In this document: positions 37,401-45,955 of the stretch, in pieces
Numbering within the stretch: the stretch's first letter is position 1
Layout: each line of letters opens with the position of its first letter
From: Flavobacterium aquatile LMG 4008 = ATCC 11947
GTDB taxonomy: Bacteria > Bacteroidota > Bacteroidia > Flavobacteriales > Flavobacteriaceae
DNA length: 64,000 nucleotides
Assembly (NCBI RefSeq): GCF_000757385.1
Contig: NZ_JRHH01000004.1
Coordinates: forward strand, 1-64,000
Reading direction: 5' to 3'
Program-made: the position numbers and the translations under genes
Notes under the pieces: model-generated
Database searches by the model: none
Told to the model about the DNA's origin: nothing
Seen by the model: only the letters and a program-made list of their open reading frames with translations

Positions 37401-38957
37401 ACAATTCCGTATTTGAATGTTGATTATAATATTATTTCGAATACTATTGTAGATGTAACTAGAGATAAATTCATCATTCAGAAAACTAAAATTATTGATT
37501 CTAAATACGATACGGAAGGAAATCTGCAAGGGTTTATTAAGCATAAACAGTTTGGTGATTGGGAATTAGATCTCAATATAGATTCTAAACGATTATTGGC
37601 TTTAGATACTAAAGATAATGAAGATGCCGCTTATTACGGAACAGCATTTATCAATGGAAGTGCTGAAATTTCTGGTCCAACTGATGGTTTAGTCATTGAT
37701 GTGTCTGCCGAATCTGAAGCAGGAACTGATATTAAGATTCCAATAAATGATGCAGCATCTGTTGGAAATAGTGAATACATTCATTTTGTTACCGAAGCAG
37801 AGAAAAATAATAAAACAACAGGGAAAGTAATTCAGCAAAAGAATTACAAAGGATTAGAAATGAACTTCGATTTCAAAATCACACCTGTAGCCAATATTGA
37901 AGTAATATTAGATAGAGATTCAGGTCATGGAATGAAAGGCAGTGGTGAAGGTGGATTGCTTTTTAGAATCAATACTTTGGGTAAATTTTTAATGTATGGT
38001 GACTTTGTGGTTGATAAAGGTTCGTATAATTTTAAATACGGAGGTTTAATCGATAAGACATTTCAAGTGAAACAAAATAGTAGTATCGTTTGGGATGGTG
38101 ATCCTTATAGAGCTATTTTAGATCTAGAGGCAATTTACAAAACGCAAACGAATCCCGCAGTTTTAATTGAAAATGCTTCTTTTAATAGAAAAATGGATGT
38201 CGAAGTTACCATCGGTGTAAAAGGAACGATTAAAAATCCAGAACCTGATTTCAATATCAATTTCCCAACGCTTTCGTCGGTAATGAAATCTGAAATTCAG
38301 ACTAAACTTGATGATAAAGATACACGTCAAACGCAAGCCTTATATTTACTTTCTACAGGTGGATTTTTAAGTCAGGATGGATTAAGTCAATCGCAATTAA
38401 CCAATAACCTATTTGAAAAAGCTGGGGTTTTATTCAGTGATTTGTTTAACGAGGATGGTGCGAAACTGCAATTGGGTTTTGATTACGTTCAAGCCGATAA
38501 TACGCCAGGATATGAATCTGATGGACGATTTGGAGTATCACTTTCTACCAAAATAAACGAAAGAATTACACTAAACGGAAAAGTGGGTGTACCAACAGGA
38601 GGAATTTCAGAAACGGCTGTTGTGGGTAACTTTGAATTGCAATACAGAGTAAATGATGATGGAACATTAAATCTTAGAGTATTTAATCGTGAAAATGACA
38701 TCAATTATATTGGTCAAGGTGTTGGATATACACAAGGAATTGGTATGAACTATGAAGTTGATTTCGATACTTTTAGTGAATTAATTAGAAAAATTTTCAC
38801 AAAAAAGAAAATCGAAGTAGAAAAGAAAGCCAATCTAGAAGTGGATGATTCTTCACCGTTACCAGACTATATCCAAATGAATGATAATAAAGAAGGTAAA
38901 AAGAAACCCGAACAAAATCCTACTCCAAACAAAGAGGCAATCCCTCACGAAGACTAG
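34431..38957 (+). CDS. TamB-like translocation/assembly protein
   Basis: The 1508-residue protein has an N-terminal membrane anchor (about residues 18-38), a long run of beta-strand repeats as in AsmA/TamB proteins, and a conserved C-terminal DUF490-type end (from about residue 1150, with GDFVVDKGSYNFKYGG and LDLEAIYKTQTNPAVL). Such proteins bridge the periplasm and carry phospholipids or help outer-membrane assembly. The start is TTG at 34431; a stop lies two codons upstream and no ATG occurs until past the membrane anchor. It is divergent from tsaD. Confidence 0.9.
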   Translation: MEEKKANTRFKKFRKIVLRTLLVLILLLLTLGIALSLPVVQTEIANYVTDDINEQYGTDINVEQVEITIFGDVQLKKVMVKDVRKDTLIYAKRINTSILNVKKLLDGDLLFGKLNADDLTLNIKTYKGERDTNLDKFIAAFDDGKKSSGKKFLMTSEKVTLTNSRFILIDENRANPKDVDFTELNATITNFKIHGPDVTTNIEKMSFRDHRGLFVENLKSKFTYTKKNIRLEELVFNTKESNFSGKVILKYDRKDFADFNNKVIFDVKTDSAKIASNDIRYFYDELGKNQVFSLKGKIDGTLNNFTAKNLQLVDTNKSEIKGDVNFRNLFAKAGKGEFYMKGSFDKIASSYDDLTTLLPNVLGKKLPSSLKKFGKFNLVGDAEITTKSIDADFILDTKLGNVTSQLVMTNLDNIDNASYSGNIVLNNFDLGTFIGRTDVGKVTMNVDVDGKGFTEKYLDTKFSGEVTSVDYNGYNYKNIIADGSFKKPYFKGKVNVNDPNIFLDFDGVVDLSKRESVYDFNAKVDYINLNKLNFTKDSISVFRGDIVMKVRGSSINNLKGEIALTNASYQNKKELYFFDSLLINSSFDSNNERKITLKSPDGIDGEVVGKFDLNQVPKMLQNSLGSLYTNYKPNKVKGNQYMKFNFKDFNKIVEIISPDVTIAPNSNMYGSINSDKNDFKFNFESDSIRAFNIELDKVAVEIDNKNPLYNTYVQMDSIKSKYYKIRDFSLINVTSKDTLSFRTEFKGGAKGNDYYNLNLYHTINSENKNIIGFSKSEMMFKDFMWYLNEQENDKNKIVFDKDFKNFSFEDIIVSNGDQSLKLNGFINGTQNKDLELTFHDVNLNKITPDVAKFKFDGNVNGEVFLKQSNDVYQPTASLEISDLFVNDNELGNMSLNIEGDTNFSKFNINSVIENENFDSFNADGSLAIVNKETILDLDLKFQKFNLGVLSNLGGEVIKNIRGFASGNARIDGNINNIDYNGRLFVDDAGLTIPYLNVDYNIISNTIVDVTRDKFIIQKTKIIDSKYDTEGNLQGFIKHKQFGDWELDLNIDSKRLLALDTKDNEDAAYYGTAFINGSAEISGPTDGLVIDVSAESEAGTDIKIPINDAASVGNSEYIHFVTEAEKNNKTTGKVIQQKNYKGLEMNFDFKITPVANIEVILDRDSGHGMKGSGEGGLLFRINTLGKFLMYGDFVVDKGSYNFKYGGLIDKTFQVKQNSSIVWDGDPYRAILDLEAIYKTQTNPAVLIENASFNRKMDVEVTIGVKGTIKNPEPDFNINFPTLSSVMKSEIQTKLDDKDTRQTQALYLLSTGGFLSQDGLSQSQLTNNLFEKAGVLFSDLFNEDGAKLQLGFDYVQADNTPGYESDGRFGVSLSTKINERITLNGKVGVPTGGISETAVVGNFELQYRVNDDGTLNLRVFNRENDINYIGQGVGYTQGIGMNYEVDFDTFSELIRKIFTKKKIEVEKKANLEVDDSSPLPDYIQMNDNKEGKKKPEQNPTPNKEAIPHED

Positions 38958-39016
38958 AATTATCAAACTGCTGGATAATTCTTAATTATTTCTTTTTAAC
39001 AAATTAGAAACTTATC

Positions 39017-39030
39017 AACGAAAACGTTTG
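39017..39030. promoter_or_regulatory. Putative LacI-family operator upstream of pfkA
   Basis: AACGAAAACGTTTG, 87 bases before the pfkA start, is the exact reverse complement of the site before the alpha-glucosidase gene (8087-8100). The palindromic AAACGTTT centre is LacI/GalR-like. It suggests that glucan breakdown and glycolysis share a regulator. Confidence 0.5.
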
Positions 39031-39116
39031 AATTTCATTGATTTTATCAAATCAGTAAAAATCATACATTTTATGTGCTTATTCTTTGCTAAATTTACAT
39101 TTTAAAACATAAAAAT

Positions 39117-40103
39117 ATGTCAAAAACGATAAAAAAAATAGGTGTGCTTACTTCTGGAGGAGATTCTCCGGGTATGAATGCAGCTATTAGATCTGTTGTT
39201 AGAACCTGTGCGTATCATAACATTGAATGCGTCGGGATTTACAGAGGTTATCAAGGTATGATTGAAGGTGATTTTAAAGAAATGGGTCCGCGTTCTGTAA
39301 ACAATATAGTAAACAAAGGCGGAACAATATTAAAATCGGCTCGATCTAAAGAATTTATGACTGTTGAAGGTCGTAAAAAAGCGCACGAAAATTTAGTTGA
39401 TGCAGGAATAGATGCCTTAGTAGTTATTGGCGGTGATGGTAGTTTTACTGGTGCTGAAGTTTTCAATAACGAATTTGGTTATCCTGTGATGGGAATTCCA
39501 GGTACTATTGATAACGATATTTTTGGTACAAGCCACACTTTAGGATTTGATACTGCATTAAATACTGTGGTAGATTGCATCGATAAAATTAGAGATACTG
39601 CAAGTTCACACAACCGACTTTTCTTAGTTGAAGTTATGGGAAGAGATGCTGGTCATATTGCATTAAATGCCGGAATTGGCGCTGGAGCGGAAGAAATTCT
39701 TATTCCAGAAGAGGATTTAGGTTTGGAGCGACTTTTAGAATCATTACGCAGAAGTAAAGCATCCGGAAAATCATCAAGTATTGTTGTAATTGCTGAAGGT
39801 GATAAAATAGGGAAGAACGTATTTGAATTAAAAGATTATATCGAAGAAAATTTCCCAGAATATGATATTCGTGTTTCGGTTCTTGGTCACATGCAACGCG
39901 GTGGTTCGCCATCTTGCTACGACCGAGTTCTTGCAAGTAGACTAGGAGTGAAAGCTGTAGAATCAATTCTAGAAGGAAAGTCCAACTTTATGGTCGGAAT
40001 TATAAACGATAAAGTAGCACTTACTCCATTAGAACAAGCAATTAAAGGTCATTCAGAAATTGATAGAGAGTTATTAAGAGTTTCTGATATTATGACAACG
40101 TAA
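39117..40103 (+). CDS. pfkA: ATP-dependent 6-phosphofructokinase
   Basis: PfkA converts fructose 6-phosphate to fructose 1,6-bisphosphate. The 328-residue protein has GVLTSGGDSPGMNAAIR, the nucleotide loop GGDGSFTGA (the glycine after GGD fits ATP use rather than pyrophosphate), and the catalytic GTIDNDIFGT. MGRDAGHIA follows. It is 65 bp upstream of gap, and the two may form an operon. Confidence 0.95.
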   Translation: MSKTIKKIGVLTSGGDSPGMNAAIRSVVRTCAYHNIECVGIYRGYQGMIEGDFKEMGPRSVNNIVNKGGTILKSARSKEFMTVEGRKKAHENLVDAGIDALVVIGGDGSFTGAEVFNNEFGYPVMGIPGTIDNDIFGTSHTLGFDTALNTVVDCIDKIRDTASSHNRLFLVEVMGRDAGHIALNAGIGAGAEEILIPEEDLGLERLLESLRRSKASGKSSSIVVIAEGDKIGKNVFELKDYIEENFPEYDIRVSVLGHMQRGGSPSCYDRVLASRLGVKAVESILEGKSNFMVGIINDKVALTPLEQAIKGHSEIDRELLRVSDIMTT

Positions 40104-40141
40104 TTCAATTTCAATATTTAAAAATTAATAGTAACAAATGA

Positions 40142-41176
<1,035 letters not shown>

Positions 41177-41185
41177 TATACCTTT

Positions 41186-41230
41186 AATCCCGATATTTCT
41201 ATTATATATTGAAATGTCGGGATTTTTTTT
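41186..41230 (+). terminator. Terminator after gap
   Basis: AATCCCGA with an imperfect ATTTC extension pairs with GAAATGTCGGGATT, followed by a long T-run. Confidence 0.88.
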
Positions 41231-41316
41231 ACTTTAAAACTAACAAACAAAATATACCTACAATTTTCAAATATTCATTACTTTTAATATTTGAAATCTA
41301 ATATCTAATATTAATT

Positions 41317-42168
41317 ATGAAATTATTAGTTGATAGTGGATCTACTAAAGCCGATTGGATAGCCATTGACGATAACGGTAAAGTACTTTTCACAACACAA
41401 ACTCTAGGATTAAATCCAGAAGTTCTTGACAAAGAAGAAGTAATTGCTCGTCTTGATGATAAGTTTGATATTTCTCACAACAAAGACAAGGCAACGCATC
41501 TATTCTTTTATGGTGCCGGTTGCGGAACCGATAGAATGAAAAATTTCTTAGCCGAAGTTTTTCAAAACTATTTTTCTAATGCTATTATCTCTGTTCATGA
41601 AGATACGTATGCTGCTGTTTATGCAACAACTCCTAAAGATCAACAAGCCATTGTTTGTATTTTAGGAACTGGTTCTAACTGTAGTTTCTTCGACGGAAAA
41701 GTATTGCATCAAAAAGTACAGTCTTTAGGTTATATCGCTATGGATGATGGATCGGGAAATCGTTTTGGTCGTCATTTAATTAGAGGTTATTATTTTAATA
41801 AAATGCCTAAAGAATTAGCTAAAGAATTTGAAGAAGAATACAATTTAGATGCCGATTATATCAAAGCCAATTTATATAAAGAAGCCAATCCGAATGCGTA
41901 TTTAGCGACATTTGCAAAATTCATTATTAAGCATAAAGACAGCGAATATTGCAAGAAAATCATTAAGAAAGAATTGAAGTCGTTTACTAAAAACTACATC
42001 ATGCAATATGATAATTGTAAAGAAGTTCCAGTACATTTTGTAGGTTCGATAGCGTTTTATCTTAAAGACGAATTGGAAGCCATTTTAGCCAAATATGATA
42101 TCAAAATCGGTAACGCACTTCGCAGACCAATTGATGGTTTGATTGCGTACCACATTTTAAATAAATAA
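41317..42168 (+). CDS. BadF/BadG-type ATPase, probable N-acetylglucosamine kinase
   Basis: The 283-residue protein belongs to the ASKHA kinases of the BadF/BadG/BcrA/BcrD type: the first phosphate loop is LLVDSGSTKADWIAID, the second is CILGTGSNCSFFDGK, and YIAMDDGSGNRFGRHLI follows. In Bacteroidota such short stand-alone members are usually annotated as N-acetylglucosamine kinases. The sugar is inferred from family and from its place among glycolytic genes. It has its own terminator. Confidence 0.82.
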   Translation: MKLLVDSGSTKADWIAIDDNGKVLFTTQTLGLNPEVLDKEEVIARLDDKFDISHNKDKATHLFFYGAGCGTDRMKNFLAEVFQNYFSNAIISVHEDTYAAVYATTPKDQQAIVCILGTGSNCSFFDGKVLHQKVQSLGYIAMDDGSGNRFGRHLIRGYYFNKMPKELAKEFEEEYNLDADYIKANLYKEANPNAYLATFAKFIIKHKDSEYCKKIIKKELKSFTKNYIMQYDNCKEVPVHFVGSIAFYLKDELEAILAKYDIKIGNALRRPIDGLIAYHILNK

Positions 42169-42174
42169 GTAATG

Positions 42175-42205
42175 AAACCTGACTTTTAAGTCAGGTTTTT
42201 TTATT
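42175..42205 (+). terminator. Terminator after the sugar kinase gene
   Basis: AAACCTGACTT pairs with AAGTCAGGTTT with a two-base loop, followed by T residues. Confidence 0.85.
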
Positions 42206-42224
42206 TTTATAGTAAACAATTATT

Positions 42225-42599
42225 ATGGAAATAGCAATAATAGCTCACGACGGCAAGAAAGCCGATATGGTTCAGTTTTTAAATAAAAACAAGCACATTT
42301 TAACCAAAGAACATATAAAGATAATTGCCACTGGAACAACAGGTTCTAAAGCTGAATCTGCTGGATTTAAAGTAAAAAAGATGCTTTCTGGTCCGCTTGG
42401 TGGCGATGCCCAAATTGCAGCACGCGTTGCCGAAGGAAAAACAAAAATGGTTTTGTTCTTTAAAGATCCAATGTCCAATCATCCGCATGAAGTAGATATC
42501 AATATGCTTATTCGCGTTTGTGATGTTCACAATGTGCCGTTGGCAACTAATGAAGCTACAGCGCAATTGTTATTGTTAGGATTGGATGAAATTAAATAA
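42225..42599 (+). CDS. mgsA: Methylglyoxal synthase
   Basis: MgsA converts dihydroxyacetone phosphate to methylglyoxal and phosphate, bypassing lower glycolysis when phosphate is short. The 124-residue protein has the phosphate-binding loop SGPLGGDAQIAARV with D61 and the FFKDPMSNHPHEVDI block with D81 and H88. It is slightly shorter at both ends than the E. coli enzyme but keeps all the core motifs. Its place after pfkA and gap fits its role at the triose-phosphate branch. Confidence 0.94.
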   Translation: MEIAIIAHDGKKADMVQFLNKNKHILTKEHIKIIATGTTGSKAESAGFKVKKMLSGPLGGDAQIAARVAEGKTKMVLFFKDPMSNHPHEVDINMLIRVCDVHNVPLATNEATAQLLLLGLDEIK

Positions 42600-42620
42600 T
42601 GCAGTGTTAAAGCAAAAAAA

Positions 42621-42645
42621 AAAGCGGTTTGTAATAAACCGCTTT
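42621..42645. terminator. Bidirectional terminator between mgsA and the DUF6252 gene
   Basis: A 10-bp perfect stem AAAGCGGTTT / AAACCGCTTT has its long T-run on the minus strand and a short one on the plus strand, so it serves mainly leftward transcription and partly mgsA. Confidence 0.8.
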
Positions 42646-43061
42646 AAAAACAACAACCACTAAACATCCTCAAAATTTGTTTTCATCTATTTAATGCCTT
42701 TTAAATAACCTTTTAATCATTTTACCAACTCGAATCAAGATTTTGCATTTGTTGTTTTTACTCCTAATTTTTATAAACTAAATTTAGCGCAAATAGTTTT
42801 TTAAAATAATTAGTAGTGATTGCGTAGATAGTAAGTTTGCCATATTGATAAACAAACTTCGCTAATTCTCTACACAAGCAAATGTATTTTAAAAAAATCT
42901 TTTGGTTTGTAGAAATTGTTAGAACCTTATGTAGAATTTTTTCTACGTGAGGACAAATTGATAATTAGAAAATAGAAGGTATTCTACAAAAAAAAAAGCC
43001 GACTAAAAAGCCGACTTTAAGTTGTTTCTACTAATTTTAAATAGAATATTGGGTATATTTA
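42646..43061. other. Gene-free intergenic stretch
   Basis: I see no gene in these 416 bases. They contain a GTAGAA - TTTT - TTCTAC hairpin at 42931-42946 and a direct repeat of AGCCGACT at 42997-43004 and 43009-43016. The composition is very AT-rich, and no promoter stands out for a rightward gene. Confidence 0.5.
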
Positions 43062-43595
43062 TTATTGAAACTTGTATCTAAAAGTTCCTTCCGTTACTGT
43101 AAACCCAATTGGAGCTGCTGGATTATCAAGTTCGTCAACCGTTGTGAATTGGAAAGTACCTTTAACAATATGTGTAGTATTATTTACTTCCGTTATTATA
43201 ACAACACCTTCATTTGTATGTTCAGATATATCATTTGCATTATCAATCAAATCAATAAAATGTGATGGTGGTGTGTCAAAAGTTTCTTGAGTTATAGGAT
43301 ATGTTCCCACAGCAATATCACTTTTTTTTAACCATAAGTTAATTTCTGGATTTCCAAAAGCACCACCTTGTCTTCCTTGAAGCATTACATAATCTGCTTC
43401 GGGATAATAATTCCAAATGTTGGTGTCGGAAAACTCATTTGTACCGAAAGGATTATTGGCTTGAAAAGTAGTTCCATTGATTTTTGCTGTCATAGCAAAA
43501 TCTGGATTGTTTGAAGAATTGTCTGATGAACTATCATCCGACGAACAAGAGAAAAGAGCAAAAGATAGAACTAATGCTAGAATTGATTTTTTCAT
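43062..43595 (-). CDS. DUF6252-like surface lipoprotein
   Basis: The 177-residue protein has a lipoprotein signal ending FALFSC, followed by S-S-D-D, a sequence of the type that exports lipoproteins to the cell surface in Flavobacterium. The rest is one beta-rich domain (FAMTAKINGTTFQAN to VTEGTFRYKFQ) similar to the first domain of the lipoprotein at 12953-13939. No function is known. A -7 element TATATTTG (complement of 43627-43634) lies just upstream. Confidence 0.68.
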   Translation of the reverse strand: MKKSILALVLSFALFSCSSDDSSSDNSSNNPDFAMTAKINGTTFQANNPFGTNEFSDTNIWNYYPEADYVMLQGRQGGAFGNPEINLWLKKSDIAVGTYPITQETFDTPPSHFIDLIDNANDISEHTNEGVVIITEVNNTTHIVKGTFQFTTVDELDNPAAPIGFTVTEGTFRYKFQ

Positions 43596-43845
43596 TTAGG
43601 TTGGTTATTTTTGGTTATTAATTTCCCAAATATACCATATAAAATAAATCTAAAACTATGATTTTATAATTTTTTTCCTACTTTATCTTTTTAATTTAAT
43701 TTTCTTTTTGACTTTATACTTACAAATTCTAAATACAACTCGATGAGAATAATTTATAATTGAATGCATTTCTGCTATATATGGATAGTTACGCTACCGA
43801 TGTGTGGAAACATCTGCATTATCTGGTTTAGTTTTGCTGAGGCAA

Positions 43846-44352
43846 TTATTTTTTAATACTATAAACCAAACTATTTGCAGCATTTTCTACATCATTTAGC
43901 TCGCCAATTAACTTCATATTAGATTTTTCTAGAACTTTAATAGAAGCATAATGTTGTGGCCTAACTATTGCAAATAGTTCAGGTTTGTTGAGTTCATGTA
44001 ATCCAAATGCTATGGTTTTGTTGGCAAGTTCTGTTGCATATCCTTTTCCCCAAAAATCTTTATCAAAGCGATAACCTAAATTCAATTTTATTTCCTCTCC
44101 ATAAAGCCTGTCTGCCAATCCACCAAAACCAATTACATAATTTGGTTTTTCTATTTCCTTAATGCTCCAAGTTCCAAATTGATTTTTGTCCCAATGCTCC
44201 AACATCTCATTAAAAGCCATCTTGGCAGTTTCTAGACTCATTGCTCCGTTTGGATTAAATAAATTTGTTTCTGGATCACTATGTATTTCATAAAAACGAT
44301 CGAAATCTTCTTTTACAGGTTTGTCTAATATAAGTCGTGCTGTATTTTTCAT
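43846..44352 (-). CDS. GNAT family N-acetyltransferase
   Basis: The 168-residue protein resembles the RimJ/RimL-type GNAT branch: TARLILDKPVKEDF at the start, the acceptor strand VIGFGGLADRL, the acetyl-CoA loop around FWGKGYATELANKTIAFG, and VLEKSNMKLIGEL near the end. The substrate may be a protein N terminus or a small amine; it cannot be assigned. It is the first of a run of small leftward accessory genes. Confidence 0.85.
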   Translation of the reverse strand: MKNTARLILDKPVKEDFDRFYEIHSDPETNLFNPNGAMSLETAKMAFNEMLEHWDKNQFGTWSIKEIEKPNYVIGFGGLADRLYGEEIKLNLGYRFDKDFWGKGYATELANKTIAFGLHELNKPELFAIVRPQHYASIKVLEKSNMKLIGELNDVENAANSLVYSIKK

Positions 44353-44451
44353 TTTTTTTTGTTAAAGATAAAAATTTTATAATTATACAATTTCAACTCT
44401 TCATGAAACTTTTTGCAATTATTCTCGTTCTGCAAGACTATAGTTAGATTT

Positions 44452-44988
44452 TTAATAACTATTGCTAAGAGTATATTTTAGCAATGCTAGATATGGATTG
44501 CCTTCTAGACCGAGTAGCAAAGCAAATGCTGGTTCGGTTTTGTAACCGCTTTGTTTGAGTTGGATGATTTCTTGCCGAAATGATGCTCCTTTTTTTGTTA
44601 GAATTTCGTGTTCAATAATCATGTGTTTGTAGCCATTTTGTTCTTCAGTTGGTTTGTCCTGACCAAAGATTTCAATTTCAAATTCCTCTAGTAAAAAATT
44701 AGCAACAACGGTTTTCTTGCCATCAAGAGATAATTCTCTAATAGAAAATGATGGATGTTTACCAAAACACAATTGTAATTTTTCTATAAATTCCTTCTTA
44801 TTTTTCCAATAACAAATAATATCAAGATCACTATTTTCAATAGCAATATCAATAGGAATTGTTCCCACTAACACTGGATGATAAGAAGCTATTTGAGACA
44901 TAACTTCATTCTCAATTAAAACTTGATAAGCACGAATTTGTATTGATGTGCCGTGTTTTAAGTAATCAATGGTTAAGAAGTTGGGCAT
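44452..44988 (-). CDS. DUF4269 protein, nucleotidyltransferase-like
   Basis: From ATG at 44988 the protein is 178 residues. It contains VGTIPIDIAIENSDLDIICY (G42, D54, D56), which reads like the hG[GS]...DxD active site of the nucleotidyltransferase fold, followed by a strand FEIEIFGQ that could supply the third acid. DUF4269 proteins have no established role. It starts 58 bp after the XRE regulator gene in the same direction, so the pair may work together. A 15-residue N-terminal extension is less likely. Confidence 0.68.
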   Translation of the reverse strand: MPNFLTIDYLKHGTSIQIRAYQVLIENEVMSQIASYHPVLVGTIPIDIAIENSDLDIICYWKNKKEFIEKLQLCFGKHPSFSIRELSLDGKKTVVANFLLEEFEIEIFGQDKPTEEQNGYKHMIIEHEILTKKGASFRQEIIQLKQSGYKTEPAFALLLGLEGNPYLALLKYTLSNSY

Positions 44989-45046
44989 TTTATAGATTTT
45001 TTGTGTTAGCAGACTATTTATTGTTTTCTGCAAATTCTTGTAAATA

Positions 45047-45394
45047 CTATTTGCTTTTTAATTCTTTATAAAACTCTTTCATTTTATCCATTTCTTCAGG
45101 TGTCATAGAAATCATTTCATGAATTAAATTGACATCTTCCTTTTTAATCCAATCTTGCAGTGGTGTATTTTGCAGTGCTATGCTACCTTTAGTGGGCACT
45201 ACTTTTAAAAGTTCTTTGGGCGTGCAATTAAGATAGGTGCAAAACTTAAATAAGTCTGCTAAGTTGACATTTTTGTTAGTTCCATTAAGCATCATTCTCG
45301 CGCGCGTTCTTGGAATACCCATTCTAAGCAACAGAGCATAAGGTTTTACAACTCCTTTTTGAGCAAACATTTCTTTAATTTCAAGTACAAACAT
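45047..45394 (-). CDS. XRE-family (Cro/C1-type) transcriptional regulator
   Basis: The 115-residue protein has a helix-turn-helix over about residues 3-65 (KPYALLLRMGIPRTRARMMLNG, then NVNLADLFKFCTYLNCTPKELL), the usual XRE arrangement, and a helical, lysine/glutamate-rich C-terminal tail. ATG at 45394 is chosen because a -7 element TATATTTG lies 28 bases upstream and a longer frame would start inside the promoter. An array of 21-bp repeats abuts its promoter and is a candidate binding region. Confidence 0.82.
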   Translation of the reverse strand: MFVLEIKEMFAQKGVVKPYALLLRMGIPRTRARMMLNGTNKNVNLADLFKFCTYLNCTPKELLKVVPTKGSIALQNTPLQDWIKKEDVNLIHEMISMTPEEMDKMKEFYKELKSK

Positions 45395-45421
45395 AATCGT
45401 GTAATTAGTTACTAAGTGGTA

Positions 45422-45449
45422 CAAATATATAAAAAATGTCATTTGTCAA
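45422..45449 (-). promoter_or_regulatory. Promoter of the XRE regulator gene
   Basis: Read leftward, TATATTTG (complement of 45422-45429) is an exact TAnnTTTG -7 element, and TTGACA with its TTG at the complement of 45447-45449 fits the -33 region, with 17 bases between. The promoter overlaps the first units of the 21-bp repeat array. Confidence 0.6.
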
Positions 45450-45657
45450 CCTAAAAATGTCTTTTTGCTGTATTTTTATGTTATTTAGTAATCTATAATT
45501 TCTTTTTAGAAACCTAAAATTGCTATTTGACAACCCAAAATTGTTATTTAACAACCCAATATTGTTATCTGATAACCTAAAGATGTTATCTGACGACCCA
45601 AAGATGTAATCTAGCGATACTTTGATGTCATTTTAAAACCAAAATCGCTATAATGAG
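45427..45657 (-). repeat. Array of 21-bp direct repeats upstream of the XRE gene
   Basis: Eleven contiguous 21-base units can be laid in register without gaps, starting at 45427, 45448, 45469, 45490, 45511, 45532, 45553, 45574, 45595, 45616 and 45637. The best-conserved units (45511-45615) read approximately AACCCAAAATTGTTATCT plus three bases; the outer units are more diverged. There are no spacers, so it is not a CRISPR array. The 21-base period equals two turns of B-DNA, so each unit shows the same face. Confidence 0.8.
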
Positions 45658-45695
45658 TATTTAGATAATAATCTCAATTGATAAAGCATAAAAAA

Positions 45696-45720
45696 ACCTA
45701 CAACTTTTTGTGTTGTAGGT
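45696..45720 (-). terminator. Terminator-like hairpin left of the RAYT gene
   Basis: ACCTACAAC pairs with GTTGTAGGT. Read leftward it is followed by seven T, so it would end transcription coming from the transposase gene. A related hairpin (ACTACAA - TTGTAGT) lies on the other side of that gene. Confidence 0.7.
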
Positions 45721-45742
45721 GGGATGGGGTGTTTGGTTGTAG

Positions 45743-45828
45743 GCACGGATTGCAAATCCGCGCTATCGGTGTGTGGACACGGATTGCAAATCCGCGCCAC
45801 CTGGTCACGAATTGCTAATTCGCGCCAT
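45743..45828 (+). repeat. REP hairpin cluster, left side (three units)
   Basis: Three units lie at 45743-45767, 45778-45800 and 45806-45828. The core of the first two is CGGATTGCAAATCCG, a 6-bp stem with a GCA loop. The third reads CGAATTGCTAATTCG, in which both arms changed together so that pairing is kept. On the complementary strand the foot bases before the hairpin are GATA, GTGG and ATGG respectively. Confidence 0.88.
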
Positions 45829-45919
45829 TTGAGCAAGAGCATGATTGTTGCACTAGCTTGAAATAAATTATTTTTAGATAAAATGAGTTATTTAAATAGT
45901 AAGTGTATCTTAACGTAAA

Positions 45920-45944
45920 GATAGCGCGGATTTGCAATCCGTGC
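45920..45944 (-). repeat. REP unit in inverted orientation, at the 3' side of the RAYT gene
   Basis: GATAGCGCGG followed by ATTTGCAATCCGTGC is the exact reverse complement of the unit at 45743-45767. It lies 11 bases after the transposase stop codon, so the gene is bracketed by REP units of opposite orientation. Confidence 0.9.
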
Positions 45945-45955
45945 TCACAATCAAC

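Noticed and set aside
42997..43016. Possible terminator made of two AGCCGACT copies
   Set aside because: The two copies are in direct, not inverted, orientation, so they cannot form a hairpin.
45427..45657. CRISPR array
   Set aside because: The 21-base units are contiguous with no spacers, and there are no cas genes. The REP cluster at 46602-47053 likewise has repeated, not unique, spacers.
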